NCBI GenBank assembly: GCA_963833115.1
Contig: CAWHWS010000001.1
Span: 1 to 64,000 of the forward strand
Direction: 5' to 3'
Origin: Hasllibacter sp963833115
GTDB lineage: Bacteria; Pseudomonadota; Alphaproteobacteria; Rhodobacterales; Rhodobacteraceae
DNA length: 64,000 nucleotides
Made by a program: the position numbers and the translations under genes. Every line of letters starts with the position of its first letter. The first letter of the stretch is position 1. The notes beneath the pieces were generated by a model. That model had not been told where the DNA came from. It saw nothing but the letters and a program-made list of their open reading frames with translations, and did not search any database. Positions 1-7,503 of this stretch are shown here, one piece after another.

Positions 1-82
1 AGGTGCCGCCGCCCGCGACGGCGTTCACGGCACCTCCGAGTGCTCCGGCGGCGACGAGCAGGATAAGGGTCGTGGCATCCAT
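1..82 (-). CDS. TauE/SafE (TSUP) family permease, N-terminal fragment
   Basis: Only the first 27 codons lie in the window; the gene runs off the left edge. The translation is a hydrophobic helix that ends in GGAVNAVAGGGT, the glycine-rich signature at the start of TSUP-family anion/sulfite exporters of the inner membrane. The ATG at 82-80 is about 100 bases downstream of the end of the AraC-type gene on the same strand, so the two could be co-transcribed. The substrate cannot be read from this fragment. Confidence 0.7.
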   Translation of the reverse strand, partial: MDATTLILLVAAGALGGAVNAVAGGGT

Positions 83-182
83 TGGGCGTATCGGTCCGAA
101 GGGTCAGGGTCGATCGGACCGTGCCGCTGTCATCCTCCGGCGTCTGGAACGTCCGTGACGGATCTCGACGACCGCCGCCCGC

Positions 183-1217
183 TCAGCGCCCGGCAGCGTA
201 TCGTGCCGGGGTCGTGCCATAGCTCTCCCGGAACAGCCGGCCGAGATGGCTCTGGTCGGCGAAGCCGGTCGCGGCGGCCGCCTCGGCCGGGGCGACGCCA
301 TTCGCGATGAGCCGCCGGGCCCGGTCGAGCCGGACCATCCGCGCATGGGCGGCCGGAGGCAGCCCCGTCGCCCGGGCGAAGCGGCGGATGCGCGTCTCCC
401 GGCGGCCGGATCGCTCGACACGTGACGGACCGCGGCGCGCTGTCCAGCGCAGGTCCCCGCAGGCGATCGCGTCGAGGATGGCGGACGCATCGACACAGCC
501 GGATGCATCCGACCTCGTGCGATCGGACGGGCGCGCCACGGTGACCAGACTGGGCGCATCCGCGATCGCGATGCCGGGGGCGACGTAGAGGTTCGACCCC
601 GACCACGCATCATCGGACGGCACGGCGGCATGGACGATGCCGGGCGGGATCACGAGGATGTCGCCGACGCGGACGTCGATCTCGTCGTGTCCGAGCCGCA
701 TCCGTCGCCGCCCCTCCGTCAGCACGAGGATCTGCGTCGCGCTGTGCAGGTGCGGCCGCAGGGGCGGCGATCCGGCGCGAAGGGGCGCGCCGGTCTCGAA
801 CGGAGACGGGGAACCCGGCGCCGCCGACAAGATCCTCCCCAATGCAGCGTTCCACCACGCCCTCGAAGACCATCCGCAGAAAATCGCCGTCGCGGAACGT
901 GCCGTACCGGTACTTTCGGATCGGTCGAACGGTCGGGCACCCGGCCGTCGAGGCCGAGCCGGCAGAACCACCGGTGCGCCAGGTTCAGATGGACGTCGTC
1001 GCAGAGCCGGCGCTCGGAGCGGATGCTGGTCAAGTAGCCGATCGGCAGCATCCGCACGATCAGCTCGGGGTCGATCGAGGGACGGCGCGAACTGTGCCCG
1101 CACCGGGTCGGTGGCGAGGAACCGGTCGACCTGCCGCAGCAGGAGACCGCCCGGCACATGCGCCTCCGGGTCGAAACCGCAGAGCAGCGTCGCCGGCGCC
1201 GTCTGCCTGCCCATCAT
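183..1217 (-). CDS. AraC-family regulator with a chimeric 5' end (likely damaged)
   Basis: The open frame encodes 344 residues, but only about residue 142 onward looks like a regulator. Residues 150-205 form a cupin-like sensor (PHLHSATQILVLTEG and GDILVIPPGIVHAAVP). The last 75 residues are an AraC HTH domain, including GFADQSHLGRLFRESYG. Residues 1 to about 140 come from an IS1182-type transposase: the first 50 are in the true transposase frame and the rest is shifted. The original regulator start therefore appears lost, and expression would have to use the transposase start (ATG at 1217, with GGGAGG 9 bases upstream) or an internal start that cuts the cupin. It may be a pseudogene or a functional fusion. 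Confidence 0.5.
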   Translation of the reverse strand: MMGRQTAPATLLCGFDPEAHVPGGLLLRQVDRFLATDPVRAQFAPSLDRPRADRADAADRLLDQHPLRAPALRRRPSEPGAPVVLPARPRRPGARPFDRSESTGTARSATAIFCGWSSRAWWNAALGRILSAAPGSPSPFETGAPLRAGSPPLRPHLHSATQILVLTEGRRRMRLGHDEIDVRVGDILVIPPGIVHAAVPSDDAWSGSNLYVAPGIAIADAPSLVTVARPSDRTRSDASGCVDASAILDAIACGDLRWTARRGPSRVERSGRRETRIRRFARATGLPPAAHARMVRLDRARRLIANGVAPAEAAAATGFADQSHLGRLFRESYGTTPARYAAGR

Positions 1218-1260
1218 CGTAGAATCCTCCCGTCACCCGGACCCAAGTGAATTAGGGGAC
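798..1260 (-). mobile_element. Decayed IS1182-type transposase remnant (5' third only)
   Basis: Conserved blocks of an IS1182-type transposase occur in order but in three frames. Frame 1 (1217 to about 1080) begins MMGRQTAPATLLCGFDPE and continues RQVDRFLATDPVR. Frame 2 (about 1078 to 923) reads SIDPELIVRMLPIGY and RSERRLCDDVHLNLAHRWFC. Frame 3 (about 922 to 793) reads KYRYGTFRDGDFLRMVFEG and ERCIGEDLVGGAGFPV. Two frameshifts, near 1078 and 922, break the gene, and homology stops at about 795 where the AraC cupin begins. The catalytic part and the far end of the element are missing, so it cannot transpose. The 1218-1260 leader still carries a ribosome-binding site. Confidence 0.72.
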
Positions 1261-1659
1261 TTGCCGCGTCGCGATACGGACGTTCTCGACGATACAGGCT
1301 CGGAGCAGGCGGTCGCCGCGGAAGGCGCGAACGTCCGCGTCGAGCGGACTCGGAAAGAATACTGCATAAGTCGACGATCCGTTCCGACAGGATCGGTGCA
1401 GCCCCTTGGAACGGGTCCGGTAACGGGCCCAGGGCCATTTGAGACGGGCGGAACGGTCGTTCATGCGAACGGCGCCATCGGCCGGGTAGGGTTCGCGGCG
1501 GACCGTCGGAGGTCTCGGCCGGCGGCCGTTCGCCGCGCGGGGACATGGCGGGGCGGAACTCCGCGCGCGGAGGGACCGGCCATCCCGCATGGCGGCCTGC
1601 GGGCCGGGTTCCGATACCCGCGCGAGGTCGCCGGGGCCGCATGGCCCCGGCACGGGCGA
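1261..1659. other. About 400 bases with no recognisable gene
   Basis: This stretch lies between the IS remnant and the end of the BMP-protein gene. Two overlapping minus-strand frames of about 130 codons are open, but their translations are rich in Arg and Pro, lack domains, and look like GC-driven chance frames. Codon use does not match the neighbours. I see no tRNA, no strong hairpin with a T run and no second IS end. It may be eroded sequence left by the IS event. Confidence 0.4.
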
Positions 1660-2730
1660 TCAGTTGGGGATCTCTCCCGTCAGGCCCTCGACGTAGAAAT
1701 CCATCCCCACGAGCGTCCCGTCATCGGCCGTCTCGCCCTCCGCGAGCCAGGCCGAGCCGTCCTGCCGGGCGAGCGGGCCCTCGAACACCGCCGTCTCGCC
1801 GCCTGCGATCGCGTCCCGCAGCGCCATCGCCTCGTCGCGCACGTCCTGCGGGATCGCGTCCGTCATCTCGCCGATCTCGACCATGCCGGGGGCGATCCCG
1901 TCCCAGGTGTCCTTGGATTCCCAGGTCCCGTCCATCGCCGCGCCCACGCGCTCGATGTAGTAGGGCGCCCAGTTGTCGATGATCGAGCTCACCCGCGGGG
2001 AGGGCGCGTATTCCGCCATGTCCGAGGCCTGCCCGAAGCCGATCACCCCCTCGTGCTTGGCCGCCTCCGCGAGGGGCGCGGTCGAGTCCGTGTGCTGCAG
2101 CACCACGTCCACCCCCTGTTCGATGAGGGCCTGCGCGGCCTCGGCCTCCTTGGCCGGGTCGAACCAGGTGTAGACCCAGATCACGTCCATCGTGACGTCC
2201 GGGTTGGCCTTCTTGGCCCAGAGGTAGCTGGCGTTGATGCCGCGGATCACCTCCGGGATCGGGAAGGACGCGATGTAGCCGAGCTTGCCCGTCTCGGTCA
2301 TGCGCCCGGCGATGTGGCCCATCACCGCGCGCCCCTCGTAGAAGCGGGCCGAGTAGGTCGCGACGTTGTCCGCCCGCTTGTAGCCCGTCGCGTGCTCGAA
2401 GAGGACGTCCGGGAACTTCTCGGCCACGTTGACCGTGGCGTCCATGAACCCGAACGAGGTGGTGAAGATCATGTCCGCGCCGGAGAGCGCCATCTGCGTC
2501 ATCACGCGCTCGGCGTCCGCGCCTTCGGGCACGTTCTCCTGGAACACGGTCTCGACGGCGTCGCCGAACTCGGCCTCGACCGCGAGGCGGCCCTGTTCGT
2601 GCTCGTAGGTCCAGCCGCCGTCGCCGACCGGGCCCACGTAGACGAAGCCCACCTTGAACGGATCGTCCTGCGCCATGGCCGGCACGGCGAGGCTCGCAGC
2701 GGCCAGCGCCATCAGATGCCTGCGGATCAT
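1660..2730 (-). CDS. BMP-family ABC transporter substrate-binding protein (purine/nucleoside type)
   Basis: A 356-residue secreted binding protein with a signal peptide ending near AMAQDD. The mature part starts FKVGFVYVGPVGDGGWTY, the usual opening of BMP/PnrA-like proteins that bind nucleosides or related compounds. Further family features are the repeated aromatic and acidic positions and the SSIIDNWAPYY block. It is the last gene of a minus-strand run with two permeases, a double ATPase and xdhABC. That context suggests it binds purines or nucleosides that feed xanthine dehydrogenase, although the ligand is inferred. Confidence 0.88.
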   Translation of the reverse strand: MIRRHLMALAAASLAVPAMAQDDPFKVGFVYVGPVGDGGWTYEHEQGRLAVEAEFGDAVETVFQENVPEGADAERVMTQMALSGADMIFTTSFGFMDATVNVAEKFPDVLFEHATGYKRADNVATYSARFYEGRAVMGHIAGRMTETGKLGYIASFPIPEVIRGINASYLWAKKANPDVTMDVIWVYTWFDPAKEAEAAQALIEQGVDVVLQHTDSTAPLAEAAKHEGVIGFGQASDMAEYAPSPRVSSIIDNWAPYYIERVGAAMDGTWESKDTWDGIAPGMVEIGEMTDAIPQDVRDEAMALRDAIAGGETAVFEGPLARQDGSAWLAEGETADDGTLVGMDFYVEGLTGEIPN

Positions 2731-2791
2731 ATCTGTCTCCCCCTCTGGCGGCCCACCGGGGGCCGAATCCTCTGCCGGCCAGCCTAGGGCC

Positions 2792-3718
2792 TCACGTCGC
2801 CGCGTGGAACGGCCGGCCCAGATCCGCAGGCGCCGAGAGGCTCGCTCGGCCCCGTCCCGATGAAATCATGACCAGAACGACGATCGTCACGAGATAGGGC
2901 GACATGCTCAGGAGCTCGACCGGCACCGCCGCGCCGGAGGCCTGCAGCCGGAGCTGCAGCGCGCCGATCCCGCCGAAGAGGAGCGCGCCCAGCAGCACCC
3001 GCCAGGGCCGCCAGGCGCCGAACACGACGAGCGCCAGCGCGATCCACCCCGCCCCCGCGGTCATCCCTTCGGTCCATTGCGGCACCCGCACGAGGGAGAT
3101 GTACGCCCCGCCCGCCCCCGCGCAGGCCCCGCCGAAGGCGATCGCCCCCATCCGCACCAGCGCCACGCGGTAGCCAAGCGCGTGCGCCGCCTCCGCCCCC
3201 TCGCCGACCGCCCGCAGGATGAGGCCGGCGCGCGTGGAGCGCAGGACCCACCACACCGCCGCCGTCAGGATCACGCCGGCATAGACCACCGGGTCGTGGG
3301 CGAAGAGGATCGGCCCCAGGACCGGCAGGTCCGCCAGCGGCCCGAACGGCACGTCCCCGACGGGGGGCGCCTTGAGCCCCACGTATCCCTGCCCGATCAT
3401 GGCCGAGAGCCCGAGCCCGAAGAGCGTGAGCGCGAGCCCCGTCGCGACCTGGTTCGACATCAGCGCCTGGGTGAGCGCGCCGAACACGAGCGACAGCGCC
3501 GCGGCCCCCGCCATCGCCGCGACGAATCCCACTGCAGGCGAGCCCGTCTCCACCGCCGCGATGAACCCCAGGATGGCGCCCACGATCATCATCCCCTCGA
3601 CCCCGAGGTTCAGCACGCCCGCCTTCTCGCAGACGAGCTCCCCGATCGCCGCCAGCAGGATCGGCGTCGCGGCCACGGGGATCGCGGCCAGCAGCAAGAT
3701 CCAGTTCAGGTCCGTCAC
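2792..3718 (-). CDS. ABC transporter permease (NupQ/YufQ type)
   Basis: A 308-residue integral membrane protein. The motif NLGVEGMMIVGAILGFIAAV near residues 37-56 is the conserved cytoplasmic/first-helix block of the branched-chain/nucleoside permease family. Several hydrophobic segments follow, with GLALTLFGLGLSAMIG and a terminal VTIVVLVMISSGRGR. The start codon lies 3 bases from the stop of the upstream permease, so the two are translated together and probably form the heterodimeric channel of the BMP transporter. Confidence 0.9.
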   Translation of the reverse strand: MTDLNWILLLAAIPVAATPILLAAIGELVCEKAGVLNLGVEGMMIVGAILGFIAAVETGSPAVGFVAAMAGAAALSLVFGALTQALMSNQVATGLALTLFGLGLSAMIGQGYVGLKAPPVGDVPFGPLADLPVLGPILFAHDPVVYAGVILTAAVWWVLRSTRAGLILRAVGEGAEAAHALGYRVALVRMGAIAFGGACAGAGGAYISLVRVPQWTEGMTAGAGWIALALVVFGAWRPWRVLLGALLFGGIGALQLRLQASGAAVPVELLSMSPYLVTIVVLVMISSGRGRASLSAPADLGRPFHAAT

Positions 3719-3720
3719 GC

Positions 3721-4800
3721 CTACGCCCTCCGTCCGATCCGCACGCGGTAATTGCCCAGCACGTCGACGCCCAACAGGAAGAACAGCAGCATCCCCTGGA
3801 AGGCGCTGATCGAGGCGGAGGGAAGCCCGAGCATGAACTGCGCGAGCTCCCCGCCGATATAGGTGAGCGCCATCAGCAGCCCCGCCAGCAGGATGCCGAC
3901 CGGATGGAGCCGGCCGAGGAAGGCGACGATGATCGCGGTGAACCCGTAGCCCGAGCCGAAGTCGATGCCGATCTGCCCGGCGGGGCCCGTCGCCTCGAAT
4001 ATCCCGGCGAGCCCCGCGAGCGCCCCCGAGACACCGAAGCAGAAGAGCACCAGGAGGCCGGGCCGCACGCCGGCGAAGCGCGCCGCGCGCGGCGCCTCCC
4101 CGGTCAGGCGGATGTGGAAGCCCAGCACGTGCCGCGCGAGGAGGACATAGGCGAAGATCACCGCGATGAACGCCGCCGCCACGCCCCAGTGCATCCCCGT
4201 CCCGGCGATCAGCTCAGGGTTCGCCGAGGCGTCCCACCGCGCGAGGTTGCGGCTGCCCGGAAAGCCGCCCCCTTCGGGATTGCGCAGCGGGCCGAGAGCG
4301 GCGGCCGCGACGAGCTGCTCGGCGACGTAGACCAGGAGGAGCGAGACGAGGATCTCGTTGGTGCCGAACCGGACCTTCAGGATCGCGGGGATCATCGCCC
4401 AGAACAGGCCTCCGGCGAGGCCGGCCAGGACCATCAGCGGGAAGATCAGCGCGCTGCCGGAGGGATAGAGCGCCAGCCCCGCCGCCGCGCCCACGACCGC
4501 GCCGACGATGTACTGCCCCTCCGCGCCGATGTTCCACACGCCGGCGCGGAAGCCGAGCGCCAGGCCGGTCGCGATGAGGATCAGCGGGCCCGCCTTCACC
4601 AGGAGCTGCGGGCGCGAGAAGGCGGCGAACTGCGGATCGAAGAGCGGGTCCCAGAAGATGGTGCGGATCGCCTCGAACGGGTCCTTGCCCAGGAGCGCGA
4701 ACATGATCCCGCCGGCGACCATCGTGAGGGCGACCGCGAGGACGGGGGTCGCCGCGGCCCAGAGCCGCGACGGCTCGGGGCGGCGCTCGAGCGTCAGCAT
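3721..4800 (-). CDS. ABC transporter permease (NupP/YufP type)
   Basis: A 359-residue membrane protein, longer than its partner as is usual for this pair. The N-terminal helix is followed by a periplasmic loop (LGKDPFEAIRTIFWDPLF) and the conserved block RAGVWNIGAEGQYIVGAVVG. It ends in FFLLGVDVLGNYRVR. It should pair with the gene at 2792-3718. A 304-base gap separates it from the ATPase gene, which is unusual because these genes are normally contiguous. Confidence 0.9.
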   Translation of the reverse strand: MLTLERRPEPSRLWAAATPVLAVALTMVAGGIMFALLGKDPFEAIRTIFWDPLFDPQFAAFSRPQLLVKAGPLILIATGLALGFRAGVWNIGAEGQYIVGAVVGAAAGLALYPSGSALIFPLMVLAGLAGGLFWAMIPAILKVRFGTNEILVSLLLVYVAEQLVAAAALGPLRNPEGGGFPGSRNLARWDASANPELIAGTGMHWGVAAAFIAVIFAYVLLARHVLGFHIRLTGEAPRAARFAGVRPGLLVLFCFGVSGALAGLAGIFEATGPAGQIGIDFGSGYGFTAIIVAFLGRLHPVGILLAGLLMALTYIGGELAQFMLGLPSASISAFQGMLLFFLLGVDVLGNYRVRIGRRA

Positions 4801-4962
4801 CGCGCGACCGGGCCGGTGAGGCTCCCGCCCGTCCTCGGCCGCCTGGCGGCGCCTCGGCCGGTTGGGCCGGGCGCCTCTCGCTGCGCAATTCGGCGCGGTC
4901 GCTGCGCTGGCACGGCGCGTCCTCCGAGGGGGATCGCGCGGCTCGGACGTGCGCCTCCGGCG

Positions 4963-5025
4963 GGGATACTTGGATCAAGATGAGGATTGGCGACCTCGCC
5001 GTCCCTCATCTTGACGAAAATATCC
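4963..5025. repeat. Long hairpin with GGGATA and TCAAGATGAGG arms
   Basis: The left arm (4963-4985) reads GGGATAC, TTGGA, TCAAGATGAGG. The right arm (5003-5025) is its imperfect inverse: CCTCATCTTGA, then CGAAAA, then TATCCC. The arms pair over about 18 of 23 positions around a 17-base loop. The AT-containing stem stands out from the very GC-rich neighbourhood. From memory, similar GATATTTGGATCAAGATGA hairpins are frequent between genes in Rhodobacterales; that needs a genome count. Confidence 0.6.
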
Positions 5026-5032
5026 CGGAGAG

Positions 5033-5055
5033 CGCGAGAGGCAGAGCCTCTCGCG
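5033..5055. repeat. Perfect 10-base stem-loop
   Basis: CGCGAGAGGC at 5033-5042 and GCCTCTCGCG at 5046-5055 pair perfectly around a 3-base AGA loop. No T run follows on either strand, so it is not a classical intrinsic terminator. It lies just downstream of the 4963-5025 hairpin, in the leader between the ATPase stop and the permease start. Confidence 0.6.
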
Positions 5056-5104
5056 GCGCCCGGCGAGGGGGGCCGGAGGCTCCCGGAGGCGGGCGCCTTC
5101 CGTC

Positions 5105-6607
5105 TCACGCGGCGGCGTCCATGCCGGCGAGGAGAAGCCCGATCTCGTCCAGGGTGAGGGCCGCCGCCGGGCGCGGCGTCGACAATCGCCCCCCGGCCAG
5201 CGCCGCGAACCTCGTCGAGATCTCCGTCAGCTCGTCGAGGTCCTGGCTGATCACGACGACGGCCGCCCCCCCCTCGGCCAGCGCCACCAGCGCCCGCCGG
5301 ATCGCGCCCGCCGCCGCCGCGTCCACGCCCCATGTCGGCTGGCACGCCACGAGCACGCCGGGCGCCTGCAGCACCTCGCGCCCGATCACGAACTTCTGGA
5401 GGTTCCCGCCCGAGAGCGACCGCGCCGCATGATCCGCCCCCGGCGTGCGCACGTCGAAGGCGGCGATCACCTCCTCGGCGAACGCCCGAGCGCGCCCCCA
5501 GTCCAGGAACCCCCGCCGCGCCAGCCCGCGCCGCGCCGTCCCGGTGAGCGCCGCGTTGCGCGTCAACGTCATGTCCGGCGCCGCCGCGTGGCCCAGCCGC
5601 TCCTCCGGCGCCGCGAGCAGCCCCGCCGCCCGCCGTCCCTTCGGGCCGAGGCCGGACACGTCGACCCCGTCCAGCACCACCGACCCCGCCGGCCCCGCCC
5701 GCTCGCCCGAGAGCGCGTCCGTGAGCTCGTCCTGCCCGTTGCCCGCCACCCCGCCGATCCCGAGGATCTCGCCCGCCCGCACCTCGAACGTGACCTCCCG
5801 CAGGGCCGTGCCGAACGCGTGCCCGGCCGCCAGCGACAGCCCCGCGACCCGCAGCCGCACCGCCCCGGGCGCGCCGGACGGCGCAGCCGGGTCCGACAGG
5901 CTCCCGCCCACCATCGTCTCCGCCATCTCGCGCGCCGACATCGCCCGCGGGTCGCACCGCGCCACCACGCGCCCGCGCCGCAGGATCGTCGCCGCCTCGC
6001 AGAGCGCGCGTATCTCCTCCAGCTTGTGCGAGATGTAGAGGATCGACACCCCCTCGCCCGAGAGCTGCCGCAGGGTCGCGAACAGCACCTCCACCTCCCG
6101 CGGCGTCAGGACCGAGGTCGGCTCGTCCATCACCAGGAGGCGCGGCGACTGCAGCAGGCAGCGCACGATCTCCACCCGCTGGCGCTCCCCGGCCGAGAGG
6201 TCGCCCACCCGCCGGCCCGGGTCGAGCGGCAGCCCGTAGGCCGCCGACACGTCCCGTATCCGCGCCGTGAGGTCCCGCATCGCCGGCGGGTCCTCCATCC
6301 CGAGCGCCACGTTCTCCGCGACGCTCAGCGCGCCCCAGAGCGAGAAGTGCTGGAACACCATCCCCACGCCCGCCCGCCGCGCCTCCGACGGGCCCGCGGG
6401 CGCGTAGCGCGCGCCCTCCCACCGCATCGCGCCGCCATCGGGCCGCACCAGCCCGTAGATCGCCTTCACCAGCGTCGACTTGCCCGCCCCGTTCTCCCCC
6501 AGGAGCGCGTGGACCTGCCCGGGCATCACGTCGAGGCTCACGTCCTCGTTCGCCACCACCCCGGGATAGCGCTTCGTCAGCCCGTCGATGGCCAGGAGGG
6601 GCGTCAC
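5105..6607 (-). CDS. ABC transporter ATP-binding protein, two fused ATPase domains (NupO type)
   Basis: A 500-residue protein with two nucleotide-binding domains. The first has Walker A GENGAGKST (about residues 36-44), signature LSAGERQRVEI and Walker B LLVMDEPTSVLT. The second has the degenerate Walker A GVAGNGQDEL and signature LSGGNLQKFVIGREV, as usual for this family. I chose the GTG at 6607 because it begins VTPLLAIDGLTKRYPG and overlaps the xdhC stop by 4 bases (GTGA). It powers the two permeases and links the transporter directly to the xdh genes. Confidence 0.92.
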   Translation of the reverse strand: MTPLLAIDGLTKRYPGVVANEDVSLDVMPGQVHALLGENGAGKSTLVKAIYGLVRPDGGAMRWEGARYAPAGPSEARRAGVGMVFQHFSLWGALSVAENVALGMEDPPAMRDLTARIRDVSAAYGLPLDPGRRVGDLSAGERQRVEIVRCLLQSPRLLVMDEPTSVLTPREVEVLFATLRQLSGEGVSILYISHKLEEIRALCEAATILRRGRVVARCDPRAMSAREMAETMVGGSLSDPAAPSGAPGAVRLRVAGLSLAAGHAFGTALREVTFEVRAGEILGIGGVAGNGQDELTDALSGERAGPAGSVVLDGVDVSGLGPKGRRAAGLLAAPEERLGHAAAPDMTLTRNAALTGTARRGLARRGFLDWGRARAFAEEVIAAFDVRTPGADHAARSLSGGNLQKFVIGREVLQAPGVLVACQPTWGVDAAAAGAIRRALVALAEGGAAVVVISQDLDELTEISTRFAALAGGRLSTPRPAAALTLDEIGLLLAGMDAAA

Positions 6608-7503
6608 GCCCGCCGCGCCGCCGCCCGGGGCGACGCGAGGAGCGCGGCCGCCACCCCCACCGCGATCGCCTGCGGGTGCTTGCCGAGAGACGGGTCCCCG
6701 ATCGGACAGGCGATCCGCGCGAACGGCGCCGCGTGCCCCATCGCGCGCAGGCGCGCCTCGAACCGCGCCCGCTTCGTCGCGCTCCCGATCAGGCCGCAGG
6801 AGGCGAAGCCCCGCCGCAGCAGCGCGTCGCAGAGTGCGAGGTCGATCCCGTGGTCGTGCGTCGCTATCAGGTGCGCGGCCTCCACCGGGGCATGCGCCGC
6901 CAGCGCCGGCATGTCCGCGCAGGGCAGGGGGGCGGCGCCCCCGGGCCAGGCCCCCTCCGGCGCGGGGGCGATCTTCCCCGGCAGGTCGATCACCGTCACC
7001 GCATGCGCGCCCAGCGGCGCCACCACGCCCGCGATCGCCCGCCCGACATGCCCCGCGCCCCAGATCCACAGCGGCGGGGCCGGCGCGCCCACGCGCTCCA
7101 CCAGCCAGCCGCCCCACCACCCCGGCACCTCCGGCGCCACGTCCGGCACCGCCCGCGCCGCGCCCACGCGGAGCGCCCGGAGGGGCCCCGCGGGCACGGC
7201 GTCCAGCACCTCCGTCGCCAGCGTCACCGACCCGCCGCAGCACTGGCCCAGCCCCGGTCCGAGGGGCTGGCGCCGGACCTCCGCCTCGCCGCCGCGGGCC
7301 AGCAGCGTCCGCGCGCCGGCCGCCGCCCGCCATTCCAGCGCCCCGCCGCCGATGGTGCCGGACTGGCCTTCCTCGAAGACCAGCATCGCCGTCCCCGGGC
7401 CCCTCGGGGCCGAGCCGCGCACGGCCGCCACGACCACGCGCGCCACCCGCCCGTGCGCGTCCAGCGCCGCGCGCAGCGCCTCGGGGTCGAGGACGAAGCT
7501 CAC
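6604..7503 (-). CDS. xdhC: Xanthine dehydrogenase accessory protein XdhC
   Basis: A 299-residue protein of the XdhC/CoxI family. It binds molybdenum cofactor, promotes its sulfuration, and inserts it into XdhB. The N-terminal half has GSAPRGPGTAMLVFEEGQSG and the GxGGG-like TIGGGALEW. The C-terminal Rossmann half has IWGAGHVGRAIAG, THDHGIDLALCDALL and GLIGSATKRARF. The GTG start at 7503 overlaps the xdhB stop (GTGA), which gives a length typical of the family; a longer start would only add a Gly/Ala-rich stretch. Confidence 0.93.
   Translation of the reverse strand: MSFVLDPEALRAALDAHGRVARVVVAAVRGSAPRGPGTAMLVFEEGQSGTIGGGALEWRAAAGARTLLARGGEAEVRRQPLGPGLGQCCGGSVTLATEVLDAVPAGPLRALRVGAARAVPDVAPEVPGWWGGWLVERVGAPAPPLWIWGAGHVGRAIAGVVAPLGAHAVTVIDLPGKIAPAPEGAWPGGAAPLPCADMPALAAHAPVEAAHLIATHDHGIDLALCDALLRRGFASCGLIGSATKRARFEARLRAMGHAAPFARIACPIGDPSLGKHPQAIAVGVAAALLASPRAAARRA

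Larger units (their letters stand above)
4801..5104. other. 304-base spacer inside the transporter operon, containing two hairpins
   Basis: No coding frame is convincing. The spacer holds a large imperfect inverted repeat at 4963-5025 and a perfect 10-base stem with a 3-base loop at 5033-5055, each annotated separately. The surrounding sequence (CGGCGCC- and GGCCGG-rich) looks like repeat debris. Because it interrupts co-directional genes of one transporter, it probably acts as a partial terminator or mRNA-stability element that lowers or uncouples permease/BMP expression relative to the ATPase. Confidence 0.5.

Noticed and set aside
183..1217. A normal, intact 344-residue AraC regulator
   Set aside because: The first 140 residues are transposase sequence or its shifted frames, so this is not a natural AraC N-terminus.
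1214..1653. Two small minus-strand genes upstream of the IS remnant
   Set aside because: The frames overlap each other, lack domains and have the composition expected by chance at this GC.
4801..5104. A riboswitch controlling the purine transporter
   Set aside because: The hairpins do not show the conserved core of a purine or PreQ1 riboswitch, and the main promoter should lie upstream of xdhA.
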